Positions 18,151 to 25,176 of a stretch of DNA of 64,000 bases are shown here, in pieces. The position numbers were made by a program, and so were the translations under genes. Source of the stretch: Paracoccus benzoatiresistens (GTDB lineage Bacteria > Pseudomonadota > Alphaproteobacteria > Rhodobacterales > Rhodobacteraceae). How positions within the stretch are numbered: position 1 is the first letter of the stretch; each line of letters begins with the position of its first letter. Location: NCBI RefSeq assembly GCF_026913015.1, contig NZ_JAPTYD010000004.1, positions 1 to 64,000 of the forward strand. Direction: 5' to 3'. The notes below the pieces were generated by a model. That model was not told the DNA's origin, did not search any database, and saw only the letters and a list, made by a program, of their open reading frames with translations.

Positions 18151-18238
18151 TCCGGGACCTGTTTACAGGACCAAGGGCACCCGTCCACGGGATCAAGGGT
18201 CCCCGATTCCGGGAGCAGGGGCGCCGATTCGCAGGAAA
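18151..18238. repeat. four tandem 22-base iterons
   Basis: Units start at 18151, 18173, 18195 and 18217. The two middle units share the pattern AAGGG-NN-CCCG-NNNN-CGGGA-NC; the outer two are more diverged. The exact 22-base period equals about two helical turns, as expected for initiator-binding iterons. The inverted 14-base elements at 18301 and 18348 (CGTCCCGGAAACGG and its complement) resemble the same core and may serve in autorepression of rep. Confidence 0.72.
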
Positions 18239-18300
18239 AGGCGTTTTAGGGGCGAATCGAGGCCTGAACAGCGCCAATGGGCCGTGAAAACCTGTCCCTG

Positions 18301-18361
18301 CGTCCCGGAAACGGGTGCCTTTCGACCCGCCAGACAGGCTTAGGTATCCGTTTCCGGGACG
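18301..18361. repeat. 14-base inverted repeat upstream of rep
   Basis: CGTCCCGGAAACGG at 18301-18314 is exactly reverse-complementary to 18348-18361, separated by 33 bases. It ends 93 bases before the rep start. In Rep_3 plasmids inverted repeats near the promoter are commonly bound by Rep dimers to repress transcription. Confidence 0.65.
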
Positions 18362-18454
18362 TTGCATTTCCGGAACACGCAACGCTGCGGTGCCCATGTG
18401 GCGATTGTCGGCGGGTACCCTCTGAGGCATAATCGCGAAAACAGGGCAGGACCG

Positions 18455-19648
18455 ATGGACGATATTCCGAGAGACCAGCTGAGTGGCGCCCTGCGCCGCG
18501 GCGCGGTCAAGAAGCACGTGGCGGCGATCCATGTGTCGGGCAAGCTGACGCTTCTGCAGCGCAAGCTGTCGAACGTGCTGCTGCTGAATGCCTATGACAC
18601 GCTGACCAGCAGCACGCGCCACCAGATCGACGCGCGCACCCTGTGCCTGATGATCGGCTACAACTCGAACGACATGGACACGCTGAAGCAGTCGCTGCGC
18701 GGCCTGGCCGAGACGGTGGCCGAATGGGACATGCTGGATGAAAAGGGCCAGCAGGAATGGGGCGTGTCCAGCCTTCTGTCCTATGCCAAGCTGAAGGGCG
18801 GGGTCTGCGAATACGCCTATTCCCCCGCGCTGGCCGAAAAGCTGCATGACCCCAAGGTCTTTGCGCTGATCAACCTCAACATCCAGCGCCGCTTCACCAG
18901 CGGGCACGCGCTGGCGCTCTATGAAAACTGCTACCGCTTCGTCAGGACCGGATCGACCGGCTGGTGGCCGCTGGAGCTGTTCCGGCGGCTGATGGGCGTG
19001 GACGGTTCGGCCTACTACGAGACCTTCAAGCACCTGAACGCCAAGATCATCAAGCCCGCCGTGGCGGAGGTGAACCGCACCAGCAACATCATCGTCACGC
19101 CCGAGACGAAGAAGACCGGCCGGGCCGCCACCGACATCCGCTTCCGGATCAAGGAAAACCCGCAGCTTGCGATCCTGGACATCGACGATGGCGAGGGCGC
19201 GCGCCACGGACCCGTCTATGCCCGGCTGCGCGCGCTTGGCGTGAGCGACCGCCTGGCCCGGCAATGGCTGACCTCTCACGGAGAGGAACAGGTGCTGGCC
19301 AAGCTTGCCTATGTCGAGGCGAAGGAAGGCGTGCGAAGCCGCATCGGCTATCTGAGCGCGGCGCTGGAGGGCGACGGGCGCACGGAAAGGGCAGGGGGGG
19401 CGCCCGCCCTGCCGGCGCCCGCACCCTCGCCCCGCGCCGAACGCCTGCGCCGGATCCTCGAGGCGGTGAAGGCGCGCACGCCGACGCAGCGCGATGCCGA
19501 CCGCCGCCTGTTCATGAGCCAGCTTCCCGAGGCGCGGCTGCGCGACGATTTCGAGCGGCATGGCTGGATGTCGCCCTTGAACGCCACGCGGATCGCCGGC
19601 TTCTGGCGCGAGATGGCGCCGGGCCTGTTCGACGGGATCGACGACTAG
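18455..19648 (+). CDS. replication initiation protein (Rep_3 / RepB type)
   Basis: A 397-residue plasmid initiator. Residues ~10-250 resemble the Rep_3 fold of two winged helices (LTLLQRKLSNVLLLNAYDTL, LALYENCYRFV, TGWWPLELFRRLMG, YETFKHLNAKIIKPAVAEVN). The C-terminal ~150 residues are Arg/Ala-rich and carry a second conserved block (MSPLNATRIAGFWREMAPGLFD). It should bind the 22-base repeats upstream and recruit the host helicase. Start ATG 18455 has a GCAGGA element and gives MDDIPRDQ. Divergent from parAB, a common layout for Rhodobacterales replicons. Some such initiators are called DnaA-like in the literature, so the exact compatibility class is uncertain. Confidence 0.85.
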   Translation: MDDIPRDQLSGALRRGAVKKHVAAIHVSGKLTLLQRKLSNVLLLNAYDTLTSSTRHQIDARTLCLMIGYNSNDMDTLKQSLRGLAETVAEWDMLDEKGQQEWGVSSLLSYAKLKGGVCEYAYSPALAEKLHDPKVFALINLNIQRRFTSGHALALYENCYRFVRTGSTGWWPLELFRRLMGVDGSAYYETFKHLNAKIIKPAVAEVNRTSNIIVTPETKKTGRAATDIRFRIKENPQLAILDIDDGEGARHGPVYARLRALGVSDRLARQWLTSHGEEQVLAKLAYVEAKEGVRSRIGYLSAALEGDGRTERAGGAPALPAPAPSPRAERLRRILEAVKARTPTQRDADRRLFMSQLPEARLRDDFERHGWMSPLNATRIAGFWREMAPGLFDGIDD

Positions 19649-19915
19649 CCGAGGGAAGCGCTCCGATCCGGATCTGCGCGCCGGGGGATGAAGGCGGCGC
19701 AGGGGCAATGACATCGGTTCCGTGTCGGCCCAGCGGCGTGATGACCGGAGGAACGGAGGGTTTCGCTGCTGGACCGACCGCTGCCAACCGGTCCGGCGCA
19801 AGGATGTTCCCGCAGAAAGGCAATCAGGCTGCGCGGCCGGCCGAAACGTCGCGCTTGGGAACATTGCACGGCGTTCGCCGTTCTGACGCGGGCATCATTG
19901 CGGGGGAATCGGCGG
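19649..19915. other. 267-base intergenic region with stress promoter at its 3' end
   Basis: No gene is seen between rep and the SDR gene. The only clear element is the sigma promoter match at 19858-19882. Confidence 0.5.
19858..19882 (+). promoter_or_regulatory. EcfG-type promoter (exact match) upstream of SDR gene
   Basis: GGAAC followed by 16 bases and CGTT, an exact match to the known ECF15/EcfG consensus GGAAC-N16/17-CGTT. The -10 element ends 33 bases before the SDR start ATG, a normal promoter distance. Confidence 0.75.
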
Positions 19916-20893
19916 ATGGGCAGGCACATGAGGGAATTGCGCGGGGCCACGGTTGTCATCACCGGCGCCTCGAGCGGGATCGGCCGGGCCACGGCCGAGG
20001 CTTTCGCGCGCGAGGGTGCGCGGCTGGTCCTTGTGGCGCGGGATCCCGACGCGATCGAGGAGGTGGCCGATGGCTGCCGCGACCTGGGGGCCGAGACGCT
20101 GGCCATCGCCGCGGATGTCACCGATGCCGTCGCCATGACCGAGGTCGCCCAGCAGGCCGCCGAGTTCGGCAGCGGCATCGATGTCTGGGTCAGCAATGTT
20201 GGCACCGGCGCGGTCGGTGCCTTTCACGAGGTGCCGCTGGAAGCCCATGAGCAGGTGATCAGGACCAACCTGATCGGGCACATGAACGACGCCTATGCCG
20301 TCCTGCCGATCTTCCTGGAGCAGGGCCACGGCGTTTTCATCAACATGATCTCGCTTGGCGGCTTCGCGGCGACGCCCTTCGCGGCGGCCTACAGCGCCAG
20401 CAAGTTCGGCCTGCGCGGCTTTGCCGAGGCCCTGCGGGGCGAGCTGATCCATCACCGGGATATCCACATCTGCGACGTTTACCCGTCCTTCGTGGACACG
20501 CCCGGAATCGCGCACGGGGCGAACTATACCGGGAGAGAGCTTTCGGCCCCGCCGCCGGTCCTGGACGCCCGCCGCGTGGCCGACGCGATCGTGCGCCTGT
20601 CGGTGCGGCCCAAACCGACCACGATGATCGGCGCACCGACGGCGCTGATACGGCTGGGGCATGCGATCTCGCCCGAACTGACCACGCGGGCCATGGCGCT
20701 GTTCCTGGAAAGCTATTTCCGCCGGGCGCCGCAAGCCCCGATCGACAGCGGCCACCTGTTCCAGCCGCCCGAACACGCGGGCGGAATCGACGGGGGGCTT
20801 CGTTCGCCCGCGCAGCGGACGGGGGTTGCGGGCCTGGCGCTTGGCCTGGGCGCGCTGGCGGTCGTGGCGGTGGCGCTGCGGGGGAGGCGATAG
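19916..20893 (+). CDS. short-chain dehydrogenase/reductase with C-terminal membrane segment
   Basis: A 325-residue SDR oxidoreductase. It has the Rossmann motif TGASSGIG near residue 15, the structural VSNVG element, and the catalytic Y-x3-K (AAYSASKFGL). The last ~25 residues (GVAGLALGLGALAVVAVAL) form a hydrophobic anchor, so the enzyme is probably membrane-attached. The substrate is unknown. ATG 19916 is chosen over TTG 19898 because GCGGGGGA is correctly spaced. It is followed without a gap by a DUF4336 gene, and an exact EcfG-type promoter lies upstream, which suggests stress induction. Confidence 0.88.
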   Translation: MGRHMRELRGATVVITGASSGIGRATAEAFAREGARLVLVARDPDAIEEVADGCRDLGAETLAIAADVTDAVAMTEVAQQAAEFGSGIDVWVSNVGTGAVGAFHEVPLEAHEQVIRTNLIGHMNDAYAVLPIFLEQGHGVFINMISLGGFAATPFAAAYSASKFGLRGFAEALRGELIHHRDIHICDVYPSFVDTPGIAHGANYTGRELSAPPPVLDARRVADAIVRLSVRPKPTTMIGAPTALIRLGHAISPELTTRAMALFLESYFRRAPQAPIDSGHLFQPPEHAGGIDGGLRSPAQRTGVAGLALGLGALAVVAVALRGRR

Positions 20894-21631
20894 ATGGCCG
20901 ATGTCACCTATCCGCCGCTGGACGTGCTGAAGCCCGTGGCCGAAAATGTCTGGGTCGTGGACAGCGGGCCCATGAAGGCCATGGGGATGATCCCCATTCC
21001 GGTCAGGACAACGGTGATCCGGCTGCCCGGTCACGGGGTGATGGTCCATTCGCCATCCCGCCTGACCCCGGACCTGCGCCGGCAGATCGAGGAGATCAGC
21101 CCGATCCGCCACCTTGTCGCGCCCAACATCGCGCATTGGACCTTTCTGAAGGATTGGCAGCAAGCCTTGCCCGAGGCCACCACCTGGGCCGCCCCCGGCC
21201 TGCGCAAGCGCGCCCAGGTCAGGGCGTCAGGGCTGCGGCTGGACCACGATCTCGGCAATCCCCCGCCCGAAAGCTGGCCGCCCGAACTGGAACAGATCGC
21301 CGTTCATGGCGGGGCAGGCTTCTGCGAGGTCGCCCTGCATCACCGCCCCAGCAGGACGCTGATCCTGGCCGACCTGGTGCAGAACCTGGAACGGCAGAAG
21401 CTGCCGGCGCTGCTGCGCCCCCTTGCCGCGGCGGCAGGCGTGCTGGCGCCGGAGGGCCGCGCCCCGGCCTATCTGCGCGCCGTCGTCAAGCTTGGCGGGA
21501 AAGATGCGCGCGAGGCGGGGCGGCGCCTTGTCGGCACCCGCCCCGACCGCGTGATCTTTGCCCATGGCCGCTGGTTCGACCGGGACGGGGCCTCGTCCCT
21601 GGAACGCTCATTGAAATGGCTGACGGGCTGA
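20894..21631 (+). CDS. DUF4336 family protein (metallo-beta-lactamase-like fold)
   Basis: A 245-residue protein that begins on the base after the SDR stop, with a GGGGAGG site inside the SDR end. The family looks like a degenerate metallo-beta-lactamase fold: NVWVVDSGPMK at the start, PIRHLVAPNIAHWTFLKDW in place of the usual HxHxDH, then ILADLVQNLE and VIFAHGRWF later in the chain. The canonical metal-binding HxHxDH is absent. Function unknown; co-expression with the SDR under a stress promoter is likely. Confidence 0.82.
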   Translation: MADVTYPPLDVLKPVAENVWVVDSGPMKAMGMIPIPVRTTVIRLPGHGVMVHSPSRLTPDLRRQIEEISPIRHLVAPNIAHWTFLKDWQQALPEATTWAAPGLRKRAQVRASGLRLDHDLGNPPPESWPPELEQIAVHGGAGFCEVALHHRPSRTLILADLVQNLERQKLPALLRPLAAAAGVLAPEGRAPAYLRAVVKLGGKDAREAGRRLVGTRPDRVIFAHGRWFDRDGASSLERSLKWLTG

Positions 21632-21713
21632 GGCGCCAAGTGCCAGGGCGTGGTGCGCGGGGGCGCGCGTCCTCGGCCGCCCTGGGCCGGTGCGAAGGGC
21701 GCCCCCGTCTTGT

Positions 21714-21953
21714 TCAGCCTTGAGGCTTGCCGTTTTCCAGTTCGTCATACTGGCGACGGGCCAGTTCGGATTCGATCGTGTCGCGGTCCCCTTCCGGCGG
21801 GTCCTGTTGCAGCTGGTGCGCGGGGGTGTCATCCTCTCCGACCTCGGAAGAGGCCTGCTGCCAATGTTCGGCATGCTTGCCTTCGGGGCGGCCCTGCTCC
21901 TCCCACAACTGATGGGCACGCTGCCTTATCCTTTCCTCACGGTCTGTCGCCAT
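21714..21953 (-). CDS. DUF2934 small protein
   Basis: A 79-residue soluble protein starting MATDREERIRQRAHQLWEEQGRPEG, the hallmark of the DUF2934 family, often found near stress and catalase genes. ATG 21953 is selected over ATG 21959 because the AGAGGGAG site is then correctly spaced. A near-consensus EcfG-type promoter reading leftwards (21985-22009) lies just upstream. The C-terminal half is acidic and low in complexity. Molecular role unknown. Confidence 0.85.
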   Translation of the reverse strand: MATDREERIRQRAHQLWEEQGRPEGKHAEHWQQASSEVGEDDTPAHQLQQDPPEGDRDTIESELARRQYDELENGKPQG

Positions 21954-21968
21954 GGCCATCTCCCTCTT

Positions 21969-21994
21969 GGAACCACCCGGCAGCAACAGCCGTT
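21969..21994 (+). promoter_or_regulatory. EcfG-type promoter match, rightward
   Basis: GGAAC, 17 bases, CGTT: exact consensus halves with the longer allowed spacer. It overlaps the leftward promoter for the DUF2934 gene. The next rightward gene is the response regulator at 22241, about 245 bases away, so a long leader or a different target is implied. Confidence 0.5.
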
Positions 21995-22009
21995 GGTTCG
22001 AAATGTTCC
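21985..22009 (-). promoter_or_regulatory. near-consensus EcfG-type promoter for DUF2934 gene
   Basis: On the minus strand GGAAC, 16 bases, TGTT; one change from CGTT. The -10 element lies about 30 bases upstream of the DUF2934 start. Confidence 0.55.
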
Positions 22010-22240
22010 CGTCCTGCCTGACAAGCAAACCTTCGACAGCGGGTAACGGCCCTGTGATGGCGGTACCGGCCGCCGGGCGGATTTTTGCCAATGATGGTTT
22101 CATGAGCAGGCAAATTCACTGGCGGTTGAGAGGCCTTGCGTTAATGATAAACCCTGAGATTGCCGACGCGTCTTTACTCGGTCGATTTATATTCAGGTGA
22201 GGGTGTCTCGTTGCTGCAGCTTTTCTGATCGGGTCTAAGG

Positions 22241-22819
22241 ATGACAAACAATTCGTTGCGGATACTGGTCGTCGAGGATGACTTCTTTGCCGCACAGAGG
22301 CTGGCAAACGAGATCCGTGCCCATGGCGACCATGTCGTGGGGCCTTTCGCGGATGTCCACGAGGCGATCCACCGCGTGGGCCTGGTGCAGGCCGCCATCC
22401 TGGATATCCGCGTGCAGGACGAGAATTCCTTTCAGCTGGCGGATTCCCTGACCCATGTGGGAATTCCCTTTGTCTTCCTGACCGGATACGACCGTTGCGT
22501 CATTCCGCCCCGCTTTTCGGGACGGGGCGTCTATACCAAGCCCAGTTGCGCCGCGCCCCTGCTGGACAGCCTGCATCGCGAACACGCGCGGATCGCCCAC
22601 CGGCAGGAGGATTCCCTGGAAACCGTGGTGATCGAGATGCTGCATCGGGCGCGCGGCATGATGCCGGACGAGGCCTCGGTCGAGCGGCTGGTCGAGGCGG
22701 TGCTTTTGCGCGCGATCCACGAACAGGCCGACGCGCCGCCCATCGAGGACCTGCACGGCTGGCTGTTTCACATGCTGGAGATCGAGTACCAGGAACGCGG
22801 CAAGACACATCTTCAGTGA
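22241..22819 (+). CDS. response regulator with C-terminal sigma2-like segment (reversed-PhyR candidate)
   Basis: A 192-residue protein. Residues ~5-120 are a receiver domain: acidic pocket E12/D13/D14, phospho-acceptor D55 in AAILDIRV, T81 in FLTGYD, K100 in YTKP. Residues ~128-185 are not a known output domain. By eye, residues 137-176 align without gaps to residues 52-91 (region 2) of the EcfG-type sigma factor encoded 300 bases away, with about 15 of 40 identities including ARG, LV, LLRAI and WLF. Canonical PhyR has a sigma-like domain first and a receiver last; this has receiver first and only a sigma2-like part. It likely acts as an anti-anti-sigma factor on the NepR-like proteins, which is inference. 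Convergent with the ecfG operon, 15 bases away. Confidence 0.8.
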   Translation: MTNNSLRILVVEDDFFAAQRLANEIRAHGDHVVGPFADVHEAIHRVGLVQAAILDIRVQDENSFQLADSLTHVGIPFVFLTGYDRCVIPPRFSGRGVYTKPSCAAPLLDSLHREHARIAHRQEDSLETVVIEMLHRARGMMPDEASVERLVEAVLLRAIHEQADAPPIEDLHGWLFHMLEIEYQERGKTHLQ

Positions 22820-22834
22820 CGTGCCGCCGGGCGG

Positions 22835-23005
22835 TCAGTGGTCTTGGCCCCTTCGGTCGGCCGCCTGCCGCTGCATGAGAACCTTGCGCAATTGCGCCGC
22901 AAGGTCCTGCAGCCGTTCAGGCACCCTCTCGCGCTGGAGCCTGTGTCCCCACTCCTCAAGCTCTGCATCCATGTCGCGTTCCGCTTCATAAGCCCCGGAA
23001 GGCAT
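22835..23005 (-). CDS. NepR-like anti-sigma factor candidate A
   Basis: A 56-residue protein starting MPSGAYEAERD. Its core (LEEWGHRLQRERVPERL then QDLAAQLRKVL) matches the NepR pattern of an amphipathic helix, a VPxR turn and a second helix with LxxLxxxL spacing. It lies 99 bases after ecfG on the same strand, the position expected of a cognate anti-sigma factor. Too short for routine gene calling. Its 28-residue core aligns gap-free with the second NepR-like protein at 23938-24102. Binding to EcfG and release by the response regulator are inferred. Confidence 0.72.
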   Translation of the reverse strand: MPSGAYEAERDMDAELEEWGHRLQRERVPERLQDLAAQLRKVLMQRQAADRRGQDH

Positions 23006-23104
23006 GCTCCAACCCTTTTTGGCGGCAAATGAGTGCCGGTTGATTGACGGTTCCGACCGATCCTGCACCCCGTGCCGCAGCGATGGTGGTTTCAAAAGAC
23101 ATGG

Positions 23105-23686
23105 CTAGAACTCGGGGTTCAGCATGTCGCGCAGGATGCGCCTGGCACGGCTGACGCGGCTCTTGATCGTGCCGATGTCGCAGTCCAGGATCACCGCCGC
23201 GTTGATATAGCTTTCCCCCAGGACCGAGATCAGCATCAGGGCCTCGCGGTAATGGGAGGGAAGCCGGTCCAGGGCGTGCAGCATCTCCTTGTGCCGCAGG
23301 TGCCATTCCTGGGTGGGCTGGCATTTGGGCAGGGCCGAGACACAGTCGATCTGCCCGATGGTTTCGCGGTTGACGCGCTTGCAGTTGTTGTAGAACCGGC
23401 TGCGCATGATGGTGAACAGCCAGGCGCGCAGGTTCGTGCCGGGCCGGTAGCTGTCGGCATATTCGATGGCGCGCAGCAGGGTTTCCTGCACCAGGTCGTC
23501 GGGATCCTGCGCCCCGCGGCACAATCCCCGCGCAAAGGCCCGAAGCGCGGGCAGATAGTCCAGGATGTCGTCCGACATGCCCGGCGCCGAACTGGTTCCC
23601 AGGACAGAGGCGGCATGGTGGGGAAGGGCCTGTCCCGTCCGGGGACGGGGCGCTGCAACGTCCAGGGAATCCATATGATCAGCCAT
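23105..23686 (-). CDS. ecfG: EcfG-type (ECF15) RNA polymerase sigma factor
   Basis: A 193-residue extracytoplasmic-function sigma factor of the alphaproteobacterial general stress type. Region 2 is at residues ~48-105 (LRAFARGL, DLVQETLLRAIEYADSY, GTNLRAWLFTIMRSRFY). Region 4 is at ~137-188 (LDRLPSHYREALMLISVLGESY, GTIKSRVSRARRIL). Start ATG 23686 is fixed by a perfect AGGAGG six bases upstream, giving a length normal for EcfG. Its own upstream region carries GGAAC-N16-GGTT at 23776-23800, suggesting autoregulation. It forms an operon with a NepR-like gene and faces a second NepR-like gene divergently. Confidence 0.92.
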   Translation of the reverse strand: MADHMDSLDVAAPRPRTGQALPHHAASVLGTSSAPGMSDDILDYLPALRAFARGLCRGAQDPDDLVQETLLRAIEYADSYRPGTNLRAWLFTIMRSRFYNNCKRVNRETIGQIDCVSALPKCQPTQEWHLRHKEMLHALDRLPSHYREALMLISVLGESYINAAVILDCDIGTIKSRVSRARRILRDMLNPEF

Positions 23687-23775
23687 GCGGCTCCTCCTGT
23701 GTTGCTTTGCCTCCGGGTTCCGGGACATGCACTTCTCGCCCCCGCAGCCATTCCATGCCGGTTGACGGCGTCCTG

Positions 23776-23800
23776 AACCGTCTTTCCGCATTATTGTTCC
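23776..23800 (-). promoter_or_regulatory. near-consensus EcfG-type promoter for ecfG operon
   Basis: On the minus strand GGAAC, 16 bases, GGTT (one change from CGTT). It lies about 90 bases upstream of the ecfG ATG and would make the sigma factor autoregulated, as is usual for EcfG. Confidence 0.6.
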
Positions 23801-23937
23801 CATTCGGGGCAAAAAAATATCACATTTTGGCAAGCCACAGTTTTCAGGGCACCATGATCGTCGTAAAAAGGAGGTCAGGCGCCGGTTTGCATCGTCACTT
23901 GCGCTTGTCGCGCCGGGTCAGCTTGAAGACAAGAATC

Positions 23938-24102
23938 ATGGACAACAACGACGACGGCCCCTTTGCCGACCGTGAGCCGGACCCTAGGCTGGCAGAGCTT
24001 CTGGGCGATGTCGGCGCGCAACCGATCCCGCCCCGCCTGAAGGCGCTTGCCGAGGAACTGAAGAGGACCCTGGCAGAGGCCGGCAAGCGCCGCGACGACT
24101 GA
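23938..24102 (+). CDS. NepR-like anti-sigma factor candidate B
   Basis: A 54-residue acidic protein. The segment LAELLGDVGAQPIPPRLKAL then AEELKRTL fits the NepR core (helix, PxPxR turn, helix) and aligns gap-free with the NepR-like protein downstream of ecfG, about 9 of 28 identical. It is transcribed away from ecfG and towards the Mn-catalase gene. ATG 23938 lacks a strong ribosome-binding site; an in-frame TTG at 23887 preceded by GGAGGT is an alternative start that would add 17 basic residues. Confidence 0.65.
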   Translation: MDNNDDGPFADREPDPRLAELLGDVGAQPIPPRLKALAEELKRTLAEAGKRRDD

Positions 24103-24175
24103 GGTCGCCGCATCCCGTCACCGGCCCGTCCTTGTTCCTGACCGGTTGATAAAGTTTTAGCGGCACGATCTTCGG

Positions 24176-24200
24176 GGAACATCCGGGCGGTTTGGCTGTT
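24176..24200 (+). promoter_or_regulatory. near-consensus EcfG-type promoter for Mn-catalase
   Basis: GGAAC, 16 bases, TGTT, one change from consensus, with the -10 element 88 bases before the Mn-catalase ATG. Non-haem catalases are frequent targets of the general stress sigma factor. Confidence 0.6.
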
Positions 24201-24288
24201 TTCTGGGCGACAGCACCCATGCAGGCGTGCGGGCGGGGCATCCGGTCCTGCCGGGAGCTTGTCCTCAATCCACAGCCGGAGCCATTCG

Positions 24289-25122
24289 ATGTTTTATACC
24301 GATAACAAGCTGCAATATCCCGTTCGGGTCGATACCCCCGATCCGCTGTTCGCGCGTGCCCTCCAGCAGGCCATCGGCGGGGTCGAGGGCGAGATCCGCG
24401 TGGCGATGCAGTATTTCTTCCAGGCTTGCGGCGCGCGCGGCAATCCCAAGTTCCGCGACCTTCTGATGAATACCGCGGCCGAGGAACTGGGCCATATCGA
24501 GATGCTGGCGACCGCCGTGGCCATGAACCTGGAAGGCGCGCCCCTGTCGATGAAAGAGGACATGGCGGCGGGCGACCGCGCCGTGGCCGCCATCATGGGC
24601 GGCATGAACCTCAAGAACCTCTTGTCCTCGGGCCTGTCGGCGATGCCGGTGGACAGCGACGGCGTGCCCTTCGACATGTCCCACATCTATGCCAGCGGCA
24701 ACATCGCCGCCGACATGACGGCCAATGTCGCCGCCGAGTCCACGGGGCGCACGCTGGCCGTGAGGCTGTACAACATGACGGACGATTCCGGCATGAAGGA
24801 CATGCTGTCCTATCTGATCGCCCGCGACACGATGCACCAGAACCAGTGGCTGGCCGCGCTTGAGGAACTGGGCGGCATGACCGGCGCCTTCCCGATCCCG
24901 AACAGCTTCCCGCAGGCGCAGGAAAAGACCGATTTCAGCTATGCCTATCTGGGCTTCCAGGCCGATGGCAGCGCGCCGGTTCCGGGCCGCTGGGCCGAGG
25001 GAACCTCGATCGACGGCAAGGGCACCTTCACCACGGGCAAGCTGCACCCGTCCGACCAGAAGCCCGACCTGGGGCTTGCCAAGCCCAACAGCGGCGCGCA
25101 GGCCGAACAGATCGCAGGCTGA
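24289..25122 (+). CDS. manganese (non-haem) catalase
   Basis: A 277-residue di-manganese catalase that dismutates hydrogen peroxide in the cytoplasm. The four-helix-bundle ligand motifs are visible: E in GGVEGEIRVAMQYFFQA, the E-x2-H pair in TAAEELGHIEM, a second E in NVAAESTGRTLAVRLY, and the H in ARDTMHQNQWLAALEEL. Start ATG 24289 gives the family-typical MFYTDNKLQYPV. A strong terminator follows. Upstream are the second NepR-like gene and a near-consensus stress promoter. The usual length and intact ligands indicate an active enzyme. Confidence 0.95.
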   Translation: MFYTDNKLQYPVRVDTPDPLFARALQQAIGGVEGEIRVAMQYFFQACGARGNPKFRDLLMNTAAEELGHIEMLATAVAMNLEGAPLSMKEDMAAGDRAVAAIMGGMNLKNLLSSGLSAMPVDSDGVPFDMSHIYASGNIAADMTANVAAESTGRTLAVRLYNMTDDSGMKDMLSYLIARDTMHQNQWLAALEELGGMTGAFPIPNSFPQAQEKTDFSYAYLGFQADGSAPVPGRWAEGTSIDGKGTFTTGKLHPSDQKPDLGLAKPNSGAQAEQIAG

Positions 25123-25128
25123 TCGCAT

Positions 25129-25158
25129 GGCCCGCCGGATGGGTCCGGCGGGCCTTTT
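25129..25158 (+). terminator. rho-independent terminator after Mn-catalase
   Basis: An 11-base perfect stem (GGCCCGCCGGA / TCCGGCGGGCC) with a four-base loop and TTTT. It separates the catalase from the following membrane-protein gene, though read-through is possible. Confidence 0.85.
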
Positions 25159-25176
25159 CATCAAGGGGGCCTGACC

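Larger units (their letters stand above)
17945..18454. other. putative replication origin region (oriV)
   Basis: 510 bases between divergent parA and rep. In order it contains a degenerate parS copy (18032-18046), an AT-rich stretch (about 18072-18135) that could melt, four tandem 22-base imperfect repeats (18151-18238), and an inverted pair of 14-base elements (18301-18314 and 18348-18361) just upstream of the initiator. This is the expected design of an iteron-controlled Rep_3 origin. Confidence 0.75.

Noticed and set aside
18151-18238. CRISPR array
   Set aside because: The 22-base repeats are directly tandem without spacers and lie upstream of a replication initiator, so they are iterons.
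23687-23833. Upstream extension of ecfG to an earlier start
   Set aside because: The AGGAGG at correct distance from ATG 23686 and the promoter motif at 23776-23800, which would fall inside the extended gene, favour the shorter protein.
25129-25176. Separate stress promoter for the DUF2243-MBL-P450 genes
   Set aside because: No GGAAC-CGTT type pair is seen between the terminator and the DUF2243 start, so their promoter remains unknown.
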